From: Deltaproteobacteria bacterium IMCC39146
Lineage (GTDB): Bacteria > Desulfobacterota > Desulfuromonadia > Desulfuromonadales > BM103
Assembly (NCBI GenBank): GCA_030005635.1
Contig: JARUHP010000004.1
Span: 62,001 to 126,000, forward strand
Reading direction: 5' to 3'
Length of the DNA stretch: 64,000 bases
Position 1 is the first letter of the stretch. The number at the start of each line of letters is the position of its first letter. The position numbers were made by a program, and so were the translations under genes. The notes under the pieces are model-generated. The model saw nothing but the letters and a program-made list of their open reading frames with translations. It made no database searches and was not told the DNA's origin. This document shows, piece by piece, positions 44,214 through 53,589 of this stretch.

Positions 44214-45104
44214 CTAATTAAATCCTGGCCAAAGATATTGCAGCCCTACCGCGCGTTGCTTCTGTAAGGCAAATTGTAGTTTTTGTATTGCTTCTTCTAT
44301 AAAAAGATCAATGAACTTGGGACTTTTACCCGGAGGGTAAACGACATTGGGTTCACCGTCAATACCGACAAGTTCGGCTGCACGCCGAATGGCAACATCA
44401 AGATTGCCCATCCGGTCTACAAGCCCCATATCCATGGCCCTGCGACCAGAGAAGATTCTGCCGTCAGCGATCTGGCGAACGGCCTCTTCATCAAGGTTGC
44501 GACCCGTGGCAACTGCCGCCACGAACTGGCTGTGGACATCATCGATCAAATCCTGAAGGATCTCACGCTCAAGAGACGTCATCTTACGAGCAGGAGAGCC
44601 AATATCTTTATATTCACCACTTTTTACGACGACACTGCTGAGACCAATTTTATCAAGTAGCTCTTGAAAATTGGTAAACTCCATAATGACGCCTAGGCTA
44701 CCGGTTATCGTTCCTGGGTTGGCAACGATCTCGCGAGCAGAAGCCGCTATATAATAGCCACCCGAAGCGGCTACAGAACCCATTGAAACAATGACAGGTT
44801 TTATTGCATCGAGGGCTTTTACTTCGTCATGGATTTCCTGGGACGGACCTACGCCTCCTCCAGGAGAATCGATACGGAGAACAATGGCCTTGATGTTGTC
44901 ATTGTCACGAAAGTCATGGAGTTGTTCGATAACTTGCCGAGAATCCGCAATCGCACCAAAAACTTCGACAACACCAATCTTGTCGCCAATCACAAAGTTG
45001 GCGGGACGACCCATAAAACTGGCGACAGTAACCGCCAGGGCCAGGAAGAAAACAAATAGGCCTGCTAAAAGGGCTGATGCCAGCAGAAAGGGACGTTTCT
45101 TCAT
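44214..45104 (-). CDS. sppA: Signal peptide peptidase SppA, short form
   Basis: 296 residues with one N-terminal membrane anchor (FLLASALLAGLFVFFLALAV). The serine nucleophile is in VSMGSVAASGGYYIA near residue 118, and the catalytic lysine is probably in VKSGEYKDIGSPARKM near 166-175. It digests cleaved signal peptides in the membrane. It starts 63 bp after the rpsA stop, behind that gene's terminator, and is 10 bp from ihfB. Confidence 0.94.
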   Translation of the reverse strand: MKKRPFLLASALLAGLFVFFLALAVTVASFMGRPANFVIGDKIGVVEVFGAIADSRQVIEQLHDFRDNDNIKAIVLRIDSPGGGVGPSQEIHDEVKALDAIKPVIVSMGSVAASGGYYIAASAREIVANPGTITGSLGVIMEFTNFQELLDKIGLSSVVVKSGEYKDIGSPARKMTSLEREILQDLIDDVHSQFVAAVATGRNLDEEAVRQIADGRIFSGRRAMDMGLVDRMGNLDVAIRRAAELVGIDGEPNVVYPPGKSPKFIDLFIEEAIQKLQFALQKQRAVGLQYLWPGFN

Positions 45105-45113
45105 GGATTGTCC

Positions 45114-45151
45114 TAAAAAAAGCGCGTTTCCACATACAGTGGAAACGCGCT
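45114..45151 (-). terminator. Intrinsic terminator after rpsA
   Basis: A 13-bp perfect stem AGCGCGTTTCCAC/GTGGAAACGCGCT with a five-base loop, followed on the minus strand by seven T. Confidence 0.9.
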
Positions 45152-45167
45152 AAAGGTTTTAACTGAA

Positions 45168-46898
45168 TTACTCGGTTGAGTCCTCGTCGTTACGAGCCAT
45201 GGCACCCTGCAAAAGAGCACCGAGGTTTGAGGTTGCTTGCTTCTGTGCACCGAGGAACTCCTGAACTTCTGCCTTTTCTTTATGGCTGTTCAGTTGCTTG
45301 ACAGAGAGTGCGATCTTGCGATCGACCGTGTCAACATTGAGAACGGCGGCTTCAAATTCATCGCCAACATTCGCAATATCCTTGGGGCTTTCCACTTTTT
45401 CCTGGCTCAGTTCAGAGACATGGATCAAGCCTTCAATACCTTCTTCAATCTCGAGGAAGACACCGAAATCAGTGACCGAAGTCGCCTTACCGCGAACAAT
45501 AGTCCCCGGAGCGTACTTGACAGGAATTGATTCCCAAGGATCAGGAGTCAACTGCTTGAGGCCAAGGGAGAAGCGCTCGTTGTCGCGATCAATATTCAGA
45601 ACGACAGCCTTAACGGTATCGCCCTTCTTGAAGATCTCGGAAGGATGCTTGACCCGCTTGGTCCAGGAAAGATCAGAAATATGAACCAGACCGTCGATTC
45701 CCTCATCAACACCAATAAAGACACCGAAATCAGTGATATTCTTGACCTGACCTTCGATGATTGTACCGATCGGGAACTTCTCGCCAATCACTTCCCATGG
45801 ATTCGGCTCAATCTGCTTGAGACCGAGGGAGATACGGCGATTAGGAATATCCAGGGCCAATACAACAGTCTCAACCTCGTCACCTACCGTAAGAATCTTG
45901 TTTGGATGCTTGATACGCTTGGTCCAGCTCATTTCAGAGACGTGGATCAGGCCTTCAACGCCATCTTCCAACTCAACGAATGCGCCGTAGTCCGTGAGGC
46001 TGACTACTTTGCCCTGAACCTTACCACCAACCGGGTAAACGCTTTCAACTTCCAGCCATGGATCAGGAGTGATCTGCTTCAGGCCGAGAGAAACACGTTC
46101 ACGCTCACGATCGTATTTAAGAATTTTGACTTTGATCTTCTCACCAACAGAGAGAACATCCGAAGGGTGGTTAACGCGACCCCAGGACATATCCGTGATG
46201 TGCAGCAAGCCATCAATGCCGCCTAGATCAATAAAGGAACCGTAATCAGTCAGGTTCTTGACGATACCCTCAACTTCCTGACCTTCAGAAAGTGTTTCGA
46301 GAGTGTCAGAACGCATGCTTTCACGTTGCTCTTCAAGAAGAACACGACGCGAGAGTACGATGTTGCCGCGTCTTTTGTTCAGCTTGATAATCTTAAAGTC
46401 GAAGCTCGCACCGAGCAACTTCTCAAGATTACGGACCGGACGCAGGTCAACCTGGGAACCGGGCAGAAAAGCATTGATACCGATGTCGACTGTCAGGCCA
46501 CCTTTAATGCGCCCAACGATCTTACCTTCAACAACCGCACCTTCTTCAAGTGAACCCCAGATTTTCTGACGATCCGCTTTTTCTTTGGAGAGACCAATGA
46601 GGCCGCTATCATTCTCACGACGCTCAAAGAGGACATCGACTTCATCACCGACTTTAATATCGATTTTGCCTTCTTCGTCCTTGAACTCATAGAGAGGGAT
46701 AACCCCTTCCGACTTGTAACCAACATCAACGACCACGTGGTCGCCTGTGACCTGTACAATTGTACCGAGCACTACGTCGCCTACGTTGAGCTCTTGCATG
46801 CTGCTTTCGAACATCTCTTCGAAAGACTGCTCCATGTCAAGATCCTCGTCCATCTCCATACCTTCTACTTCTTCGTTTGTGTTTTCGTTACTTTCCAT
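45168..46898 (-). CDS. rpsA: 30S ribosomal protein S1
   Basis: 576 residues from the ATG at 46898 (GGGGGT upstream). Six S1 RNA-binding repeats follow an acidic leader, with recurring words GLIHVSEMSWTKRIKHP, ERVSLGLKQITPDPW and GIDGLVHISDLSWTKRVKHP. S1 brings mRNA to the small subunit. The ORF could extend to 46973, but that part lacks S1-like sequence. The order cmk-ispH-rpsA is usual in this lineage. Confidence 0.97.
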   Translation of the reverse strand: MESNENTNEEVEGMEMDEDLDMEQSFEEMFESSMQELNVGDVVLGTIVQVTGDHVVVDVGYKSEGVIPLYEFKDEEGKIDIKVGDEVDVLFERRENDSGLIGLSKEKADRQKIWGSLEEGAVVEGKIVGRIKGGLTVDIGINAFLPGSQVDLRPVRNLEKLLGASFDFKIIKLNKRRGNIVLSRRVLLEEQRESMRSDTLETLSEGQEVEGIVKNLTDYGSFIDLGGIDGLLHITDMSWGRVNHPSDVLSVGEKIKVKILKYDRERERVSLGLKQITPDPWLEVESVYPVGGKVQGKVVSLTDYGAFVELEDGVEGLIHVSEMSWTKRIKHPNKILTVGDEVETVVLALDIPNRRISLGLKQIEPNPWEVIGEKFPIGTIIEGQVKNITDFGVFIGVDEGIDGLVHISDLSWTKRVKHPSEIFKKGDTVKAVVLNIDRDNERFSLGLKQLTPDPWESIPVKYAPGTIVRGKATSVTDFGVFLEIEEGIEGLIHVSELSQEKVESPKDIANVGDEFEAAVLNVDTVDRKIALSVKQLNSHKEKAEVQEFLGAQKQATSNLGALLQGAMARNDEDSTE

Positions 46899-47178
46899 TG
46901 TTAACCAGTTACCCCCTAGCAAATTCCGCCGTAAAAACGGTGGTATGGCTCTTAGGCCATGGTCGGCGAACATAGCACAGCCTCATGGAAAATTCAAACC
47001 TTTATTTTCCGTCCGGAAGCGGGACCTGAGGTAGAGGGAAAGCGCGCAATTAAGAGGGTTGAGAGGGTGCTATAAAATTTCGGCAGGGTTAAAGGTGAAG
47101 AACCCGTTGAAGATAGTTTACCAGGGCTGCTCTGACAGCCTTTACAAAGTGCTGGCAAAGAAGCTTGGGGTCGATTAG

Positions 47179-48033
47179 TTAAGAGCCTTCGGTCTCGATT
47201 GCCAGATCCGTAATTCTTGCCAGGACCTCGTCAATGAGCCAGCGCGGCGTGGAGGCGCCAGCAGTGACTCCCACCCTGTTTACGGAAGCAAACCATTCGG
47301 GTTCGATCTCTTCCTTTGTTTCAATATGCCAGGTCCGTGTCTGGATTTCACGACAGATTCCGGCAAGCCGGGAGGTATTGGCGCTGGCATGACCACCGAT
47401 AACAAACATCAGGTCAACTTCCAGAGCAATTTCACGAGCCTCGTTCTGCCGAACCGAAGTCGCATCACAGATGGTATTGTAGATTCTCAGCTCTTGGCTC
47501 TTGGCCAGACAGACATCCATGATGTCCTTCAGGTTTTCATACAACTGGGTGGTCTGCGCGACGATCCCGACTTTCTTCATGCGCGGTAGTGCCGATGCCT
47601 GCTGAGCATCGGCAACGACATGAACCAGGGCTTCGCCTGCGTAGGAGACGATCCCCTGCACTTCCGGGTGTTCCACCTCACCGACAATGACAACCGTATA
47701 ACCTTCATCACTGAGACGAGCAGCGTACTCTTGGGCTTTTTTTACAAATGGGCAGGTCGCATCAACAATGGTCAGGTTGCTCTCATGGATTTTCTCCATC
47801 TCTTCCAAGGTAATGCCGTGAGAGCGGACAATCACTGAACCAGGCGGGATATCCTCGACCTTGGAGACAACCTTCACGCCCTGAGCTGCAAGCCCTTTTA
47901 CGACCTGAGGCGAATGAATGACCGGCCCGAGAGAACAGATGTTCTCATGCTTGGAGGCCGCCTCAAAAGCCATCTGTGTGGCACGCTTGACGCCGAAACA
48001 GAACCCGGCACTTTTTGCGAGAATAATTTCCAT
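47179..48033 (-). CDS. ispH: 4-hydroxy-3-methylbut-2-enyl diphosphate reductase IspH
   Basis: Final step of the MEP isoprenoid pathway: reduces HMBPP to IPP and DMAPP with a 4Fe-4S cluster. 284 residues with all three cluster cysteines (AGFCFGVKRA residue 12-13, VDATCPFVKKA near 94, YNTICDATSVRQNEA near 188) and HSPQVVKGL, GGHASANTSRL. Here it is the stand-alone form, not fused to rpsA. It lies 24 bp after cmk. Confidence 0.97.
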   Translation of the reverse strand: MEIILAKSAGFCFGVKRATQMAFEAASKHENICSLGPVIHSPQVVKGLAAQGVKVVSKVEDIPPGSVIVRSHGITLEEMEKIHESNLTIVDATCPFVKKAQEYAARLSDEGYTVVIVGEVEHPEVQGIVSYAGEALVHVVADAQQASALPRMKKVGIVAQTTQLYENLKDIMDVCLAKSQELRIYNTICDATSVRQNEAREIALEVDLMFVIGGHASANTSRLAGICREIQTRTWHIETKEEIEPEWFASVNRVGVTAGASTPRWLIDEVLARITDLAIETEGS

Positions 48034-48057
48034 GCTTTCAATCCGAAAAGGAGGCTC

Positions 48058-48732
48058 TCAGTTTTGACGATATTCGGCGATCACTGTGAACATGCGTTCG
48101 AGAACCTGAGTGATGTTCAAATCCGTGGTATCTATGACAATAGCATCATCGGCTTGTCTTAGCGGAGAGTTCGTACGGCTGGTATCGGCAACATCCCGAG
48201 CCTGAACCTCGGAGATGGTACGAGCCAGATCAACGTCAACACCCTTTGACTGCAGTTCCAGGAAGCGTCTTTGGCCACGAACTTCCGACGAAGCCTTGAG
48301 GAAGAACTTTACATCGGCATTGGGGAACACGACCGTGCCGATATCCCTGCCCTCGAGCACAACACTTCCATTAGCACCGAGAATCCTTTGCCGCTCAACC
48401 ATGGCCTGGCGAACATCAGGACAAGCCGCGACAGAGGCCGTTAGAAGACTGATCTCCGGTGTGCGGATCTGTGCAGAGACATCCTCACCATTCAGCAACA
48501 CACGCTCTTTTTTCTCTCCGCACTCAAACTCTATAACGATTTTCTCACAGAGCTGCTTTAGTGCTGCATGGTCTTTAGCGTCAATCCCCTGCCGTAACGA
48601 AGCAAGAGCAACGGCTCTGTACATCGCACCGGTGTCAAGGTTGACATAACCGAGTTCAAGAGAGAGCAATTTACTCAAAGTGCTCTTGCCCACACCTGAG
48701 GGGCCATCTATAGCGACAATCAGTTCTTTCAT
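48058..48732 (-). CDS. cmk: Cytidylate kinase
   Basis: Phosphorylates CMP and dCMP. 224 residues from the ATG at 48732. P-loop VAIDGPSGVGKSTLSK at residues 5-20, LDTGAMYRAVALASLR, and the lid region LEGRDIGTVVFPNADVKFFL. An in-frame extension upstream to 48810 is inside the aroA end and is not needed. Shared operon with aroA and ispH. Confidence 0.96.
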   Translation of the reverse strand: MKELIVAIDGPSGVGKSTLSKLLSLELGYVNLDTGAMYRAVALASLRQGIDAKDHAALKQLCEKIVIEFECGEKKERVLLNGEDVSAQIRTPEISLLTASVAACPDVRQAMVERQRILGANGSVVLEGRDIGTVVFPNADVKFFLKASSEVRGQRRFLELQSKGVDVDLARTISEVQARDVADTSRTNSPLRQADDAIVIDTTDLNITQVLERMFTVIAEYRQN

Positions 48733-48755
48733 ATCTTTAAAGTTACCTTCTATTA

Positions 48756-50057
48756 TCAGTTGAATGTACCGAGCAAAGCCCAGAATCCCGGGAAAGAGGT
48801 CTCCGTACAAGCGACATCCTCTATCGTCACACTGTCTCTTGCCGAAAGAGCAGCGACAGCCAGGCTCATGGCAATCCGGTGGTCGCCATGCGACGTCACT
48901 GTGCCACCGTTAAGCTGTTCAACACCCGTAATTACCATACCATCAGGACGGCCTTCAACCAGACCTCCCAATTTACCAAGCTCACTAACCATGGCATCGA
49001 TACGGTCGGTTTCCTTGACCCGCAACTCTTCCGCATCGCGGATTGTCGTGGTTCCTTCTGCCAACGCGGCGGCGACACTGATCACTGGAAATTCATCAAT
49101 GGCACGGGGCACCATGTCGCCACTGATCTCTATGCCTTTCAGCTGACTGTGCCGAACCAAGATATCGGCAACCGGCTCGCCGGACTGCTCCCTTATATCG
49201 AGCATTTCCATTTGTCCACCCATAGCGACCAGAATATCGATGATGCCACTACGAGTAGGGTTGATGCCGACATTGCGAATCAGCAATTCAGCTCCCGGCG
49301 TAATCAAACCGGCGACCATAAAAAAGGCCGCTGAAGAAACATCGCCCGGAACGACAACTTCCTGAGCCAGGAGTCGCGGTCTGCCGGTCAGGCTTACGCC
49401 ACCGTCAAAGGGCCTCACCTCTGCACCGAAACAGGACAACATGCGTTCGCTATGATCACGTGACAGGTGTGGCTCAGTCACCGTCGTCTCGCCGTCAACA
49501 GAAAGACCGGCCAGAAGAACGGCTGACTTAACCTGGGCACTCGACACGGGAGAGGCATAGGTGGTTGGAGTGAGAGCGCCGCCCTGAATCGCCAGAGGAG
49601 CTCTTTCTCCACCATCTCGGCCCCAGATCTGTGCGCCCATTGCTGCCAAGGGCGTCACGACGCGTTGCATCGGTCTTTTGCGCAGGTACTTGTCGCCGGT
49701 CAATACAGAAAAGAAATTCTGTCCAGCCAGCAAACCGGACATCAAACGTATGGTCGTGCCGGAGTTACCACAATCAAGGACATCACCCGGTTCTTGCAGG
49801 CCATTAAGACCAACGCCCTTGATCTCAAGGGCCTCTGTTCCTGTCTGAGAGATGGTGACCCCCATGGACTCAAAAGCCTTCCAGGTGGACAGGTTGTCCT
49901 CCCCCATCAGGAAACCACTGACCCGGGTCGTCCCCTCGGCCAGAGAACCGAACATGATCGAACGATGCGAGATGGACTTGTCGCCGGGGACGGATACTTC
50001 TCCGCGTAGGGATTTAATGGGAGCGATAGTTCTGGTCTGTGATTGATTACTGTTCAT
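48756..50057 (-). CDS. aroA: 3-phosphoshikimate 1-carboxyvinyltransferase (EPSP synthase)
   Basis: 433 residues. Shikimate pathway step joining PEP to shikimate-3-phosphate. Motifs: VPGDKSISHRSIMFGSLAEG near residue 21, DCGNSGTTIRLMSGLLAG near 95, GDVSSAAFFMVAG near 214 and DEFPVISVAAA near 324. Class I or II by glyphosate sensitivity cannot be told safely. Lies in the aromatic operon 54 bp after tyrA. Confidence 0.97.
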   Translation of the reverse strand: MNSNQSQTRTIAPIKSLRGEVSVPGDKSISHRSIMFGSLAEGTTRVSGFLMGEDNLSTWKAFESMGVTISQTGTEALEIKGVGLNGLQEPGDVLDCGNSGTTIRLMSGLLAGQNFFSVLTGDKYLRKRPMQRVVTPLAAMGAQIWGRDGGERAPLAIQGGALTPTTYASPVSSAQVKSAVLLAGLSVDGETTVTEPHLSRDHSERMLSCFGAEVRPFDGGVSLTGRPRLLAQEVVVPGDVSSAAFFMVAGLITPGAELLIRNVGINPTRSGIIDILVAMGGQMEMLDIREQSGEPVADILVRHSQLKGIEISGDMVPRAIDEFPVISVAAALAEGTTTIRDAEELRVKETDRIDAMVSELGKLGGLVEGRPDGMVITGVEQLNGGTVTSHGDHRIAMSLAVAALSARDSVTIEDVACTETSFPGFWALLGTFN

Positions 50058-50111
50058 TTAAATCACTATATTGTTAAGAGGAAAGGGACAGCCCCCATAC
50101 GGGGACAATGC

Positions 50112-50978
50112 CTAGAGGATTTCGTCACGGCTTTGCTTGGAGCGGCGGAAGAATTCGAAAAGCCTCTCGTCCGAGCCAAGAGCAACGTCTTCTTTAAGTT
50201 CGGCAAAAAAGGTTTCGAACTGTTCCATCATTTCGACCAGTGCGTCACGATTAGTCAGGGCGATATCCCGCCACATGGTTGGATCAGAAGAGGCGATGCG
50301 GGTAAAATCGCGAAAGCCACCGGCCGAGTATTCAAGGATATTCTCGTCGTAACGGTCATAAGCACCAACAGCATTGACCAGTGCGTAGGCGACCATATGA
50401 GGGAGATGACTGATCGCAGCAAGCACCCGGTCGTGCTTTTCAACGGGCATAATCACCACTTGGCTGCCGACGAGCTGCCACATCTGACGCATAGCTTCAA
50501 CAGCAACATCGGAGGTTCTCTCTGTCGGAGTCAGGATGCAGCGGCGCTCACGATAGAGAGTTGCGAACGCTGCTTCCGCACCACTATTCTCGGTTCCTGC
50601 GATAGGATGACCCGGAACAAAGTGAACGTCGTCACGCAGGTGCGGTTCAATCGCATCGATCACCGCCTGTTTAACACTGCCGCCATCAGTAATGATAGCA
50701 CCAGGTTTGAGATGCGGCATGGCCTCTTTTGCTACCAGTCCAAGGGACTGCACCGGCGTTGCAAGAAACACCACGTCAGCCTCTGTGACACCTTCAGCCA
50801 AATTTTGAGTAATGCTGTCAACCACACCAAGGCGCAAAGCCGTTTGCAGGTTCGGCAGGCCACGGCCGACTCCGACCACATGGCCGACGACACCCGCCTC
50901 TTTCAAAGCCAGGGCCAGGGACCCTCCGATCAGCCCAACACCCACAATGGCAAGTTTATCTATGTAAAAGGTCTTCAT
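50112..50978 (-). CDS. tyrA: Prephenate dehydrogenase TyrA
   Basis: 288 residues. NAD-binding IVGVGLIGGSLALALKEAG near residue 10; substrate region FVPGHPIAGTENSGAEAAF near 120 with the catalytic-histidine HPIAGTE. Converts prephenate to hydroxyphenylpyruvate for tyrosine. I place the start at the ATG at 50978; a TTG start at 51056 would lie inside pheA. Confidence 0.95.
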   Translation of the reverse strand: MKTFYIDKLAIVGVGLIGGSLALALKEAGVVGHVVGVGRGLPNLQTALRLGVVDSITQNLAEGVTEADVVFLATPVQSLGLVAKEAMPHLKPGAIITDGGSVKQAVIDAIEPHLRDDVHFVPGHPIAGTENSGAEAAFATLYRERRCILTPTERTSDVAVEAMRQMWQLVGSQVVIMPVEKHDRVLAAISHLPHMVAYALVNAVGAYDRYDENILEYSAGGFRDFTRIASSDPTMWRDIALTNRDALVEMMEQFETFFAELKEDVALGSDERLFEFFRRSKQSRDEIL

Positions 50979-51010
50979 CGTTTTATTCGCCGTTTCCTTA
51001 AGTTGATTCT

Positions 51011-52084
51011 TCAACGTGCCTTTGGATAAGAGCCTAGAATCTTGAGGAATTGGCAAGAGGTCCGCAGCTCTTCCACCGCACCAGAAATATCCTTATCCTC
51101 AACATGACCGACCATATCAAGGAAGAAGATATACTCCCAAGCCTTGCCCTTCATCGGACGACTTTCAATCTTGGCCAGGTTGATATCACGTTTACTGAAA
51201 GGCTCCAGCATATGATAGAGGATACCCGCCTGATCCTTAACGCTGAACATGATCGAGGTCTTGTCATTGTCACTCGGGTTCTGCATTTCGTTGCCGATCA
51301 CCAGGAAACGGGTGAAGTTGTTGCGATTATCCTCGATCTTGTGTTCAACCACACGCAAACCGTAGAGCGAGGCCGCCGTTTCACTGGCAATTGCTGCGAC
51401 GCTGGCATCTTCAGCGGCCTGCTGAGCGGCAGAAGCGGTACTTGAGGCATCAACCAGAGGAATATCAGGCAGGTTTTCCTCCAGCCATGTTCGGCATTGG
51501 CCGATCGCTTGGGGGTGTGAAATCACTTTACGCACATCAGCGGTCTGTCCGGAAAGGTTAAGCAGATCGTGAGAAACCGGCAAAAGGATTTCGGCGATAA
51601 TCTTGAGGTCAGAGGACATGAACATATCGAGCGTGTGAGAAACCACACCCTCGTTAGAGTTTTCTACCGGCACGACACCATAACTGGCCCTGCCCCTGCT
51701 GACCTCTTCGAAGACCGAGGAAATACTTTTTAACGGGACAAGTTGCGCCGAAAACCCGAATTGCTGCATGGCAGCGACATGGGTGTAGGTCGCCTGAGGG
51801 CCAAGGAAGGCAACCTTCAGAGGTTGTTCCAAAGAGAGGGAGGCCGAGATAATTTCACGGAAGACCCTGCGCACGCCTTCATCGGGAAAAGGTCCTTTGT
51901 TTCCAGAAATCAGGCGTTCAAAGATCGCCTTCTCACGGCTCGGTACATAGTACTCACCGCGCTTCTCATCCTTCGCCTTGCCAACCGCAACCACCACGTC
52001 GGCCCGACGATTGAGAAGATCTAGAATCTGGTCGTCGAGAGTATCGATCTGCTGCCGTAATTTTTTCAGGTTCTTTTCATCCAC
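51011..52084 (-). CDS. pheA: Bifunctional chorismate mutase / prephenate dehydratase
   Basis: 357 residues: chorismate mutase helices (residues 1-85, LRQQIDTLDDQILDLLNRRA), prephenate dehydratase (about 88-265, VAFLGPQATYTH, VPVENSNEGVV, NNFTRFLVIG) and a C-terminal ACT domain (about 275-350) with the phenylalanine-sensing ESRP motif. Start is the GTG at 52084 (AAGGA eight bases upstream); a second GTG at 52102 is possible. First gene of the operon pheA-tyrA-aroA-cmk-ispH. Confidence 0.96.
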   Translation of the reverse strand: MDEKNLKKLRQQIDTLDDQILDLLNRRADVVVAVGKAKDEKRGEYYVPSREKAIFERLISGNKGPFPDEGVRRVFREIISASLSLEQPLKVAFLGPQATYTHVAAMQQFGFSAQLVPLKSISSVFEEVSRGRASYGVVPVENSNEGVVSHTLDMFMSSDLKIIAEILLPVSHDLLNLSGQTADVRKVISHPQAIGQCRTWLEENLPDIPLVDASSTASAAQQAAEDASVAAIASETAASLYGLRVVEHKIEDNRNNFTRFLVIGNEMQNPSDNDKTSIMFSVKDQAGILYHMLEPFSKRDINLAKIESRPMKGKAWEYIFFLDMVGHVEDKDISGAVEELRTSCQFLKILGSYPKAR

Positions 52085-52251
52085 AGGGTCTGTCCTTTCC
52101 ACTGTTCAGGGAACTTGTGAAGTTATCCTATGAATCATTAAAAAGCAAGCAACCAAGGCGTTTAACACCGCTTGACCAACGACGTGCAGAAGGCTAAACT
52201 CGCATCTCAGTTTTTAGATCTGTCATATAATTTATTTAAGGAGTCTACCTA

Positions 52252-53439
52252 ATGACTGTTGCTATAAAAGTTCACAACGCTATTGAACGCTCATCCTGGA
52301 TCAGGCGCATGTTCGAGGAAGGTGCCGCCCTGATTGCCGAATTCGGAGCTGAAAATGTTTACGATTTCACTCTGGGCAACCCCTCCGTAGAACCACCGGA
52401 GGCGTTTCATCGCGAGCTTCGTCGCATCGTTAACCAGCCGGATCTCGGCATGCATCGTTACATGAACAATGCCGGGTATGAAGAGACCCGCGCTGCGGTT
52501 GCCAAAAATATCGCAAGATATTCCGGTGTACCTATCAACTCTGGTCACATCATCATGACCTGCGGCGCCGGTGGAGCCCTCAATGTAACCTTAAAAACAA
52601 TCCTCAATCCTGGCGAAGAAGTTATTATTCTCACGCCATTTTTCGTTGAGTATAAATTCTACGTGGACAACCACGGCGGCACTACAACCGAGGTCTGGAC
52701 CGATCCGGAAACCTTCCAGCCGGACATCGATGCTATTGAGTCCGCCATTACTGACAACACCCGCGCAATCATCATCAACTCGCCCAACAACCCGACCGGC
52801 GCCGTCTACAGCGCAGAGACCCTGCAAGCCTTGGGGGAAATGCTCGAGCGTAAACAGGCAGAGCTCAATCGCAACATCTATGTCATCTCTGACGAGCCCT
52901 ATGCGCGTCTGGCTTTCGACGGCAACAACGTGCCTCCTGTCTTTAACTATATCCGCAATTCGATCCTGGTTACCTCACACTCTAAAGACCTGGCCCTGCC
53001 TGGAGAACGGATTGGCTACCTGGCGGCAAATCCGAGCATGGCTGAAGTTAAACTCTTTATGGAGGGTGCGGTCTTCTGCAATCGCGTCCTCGGCTTCGTT
53101 AATGCCCCTGCCCTGATGCAACGTCTGGTCGCAGTGCTGCAAGGGGAAAGTGTCGACGTTGGTGAGTACCAGGAGAAACGTGATCTTATCTATAACCACC
53201 TGACCGGACTCGGCTTCAAGATGGTCAAACCGGGCGGCGGCTTCTATCTTTTCCCAAAATCGCCTATTGAAGATGACGTAGAATTTGTCCGCCAGGCGCA
53301 AAAGTACAATATCCTTCTGGTTCCCGGTTCCGGCTTTGGTGCTCCCGGCTACTTCCGTATCGCCTACTGTGTCGATATGGGCATCATTGAGCGAAGCCTT
53401 CCGGCCTGGGAGAAGCTGGCCAAGCATGTCGGCCTTTAA
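52252..53439 (+). CDS. PLP-dependent class I/II aminotransferase
   Basis: 395 residues. Aspartate-aminotransferase fold type I: YDFTLGNPSVEPPEAFHREL at the start, INSPNNPTGAVYSAE in the middle, YVISDEPYARLAF, and the PLP lysine in TSHSKDLALPGERIGYLAAN near residue 243. Probably acts on aromatic or aspartate-type amino acids; it sits divergent to pheA, which fits a phenylalanine/tyrosine transaminase, but the substrate is a guess. Confidence 0.9.
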   Translation: MTVAIKVHNAIERSSWIRRMFEEGAALIAEFGAENVYDFTLGNPSVEPPEAFHRELRRIVNQPDLGMHRYMNNAGYEETRAAVAKNIARYSGVPINSGHIIMTCGAGGALNVTLKTILNPGEEVIILTPFFVEYKFYVDNHGGTTTEVWTDPETFQPDIDAIESAITDNTRAIIINSPNNPTGAVYSAETLQALGEMLERKQAELNRNIYVISDEPYARLAFDGNNVPPVFNYIRNSILVTSHSKDLALPGERIGYLAANPSMAEVKLFMEGAVFCNRVLGFVNAPALMQRLVAVLQGESVDVGEYQEKRDLIYNHLTGLGFKMVKPGGGFYLFPKSPIEDDVEFVRQAQKYNILLVPGSGFGAPGYFRIAYCVDMGIIERSLPAWEKLAKHVGL

Positions 53440-53454
53440 ATCAGGAACAGGGCA

Positions 53455-53580
53455 CAGGGCGAAGGGTTAAAGGACACCCCCCGAACCCCGAACCCCGAAC
53501 CCCGAACCCTGAACCCCGAACCCCGAACCCTGAACCCTGAACCCTGAACCTTTAACCTTTAACCTTTAACCTTCGCCCTG
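53455..53580. repeat. CCCGAAC heptamer array inside a 19-bp inverted frame
   Basis: Left arm CAGGGCGAAGGGTTAAAGG at 53455-53473 and right arm CCTTTAACCTTCGCCCTG at 53563-53580 are inverse copies with one base of bulge. Between them about twelve heptamers run in one direction, changing from CCCCGAA through CCCTGAA to CCTTTAA toward the right. Confidence 0.9.
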
Positions 53581-53589
53581 GACCCAACT

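Noticed and set aside
47095-47178. 27-codon plus-strand frame VKNPLKIVYQGCSDSLYKVL... ending just before the ispH stop
   Set aside because: It reads like protein, but has a GTG start, no good ribosome site and no context; too short to support.
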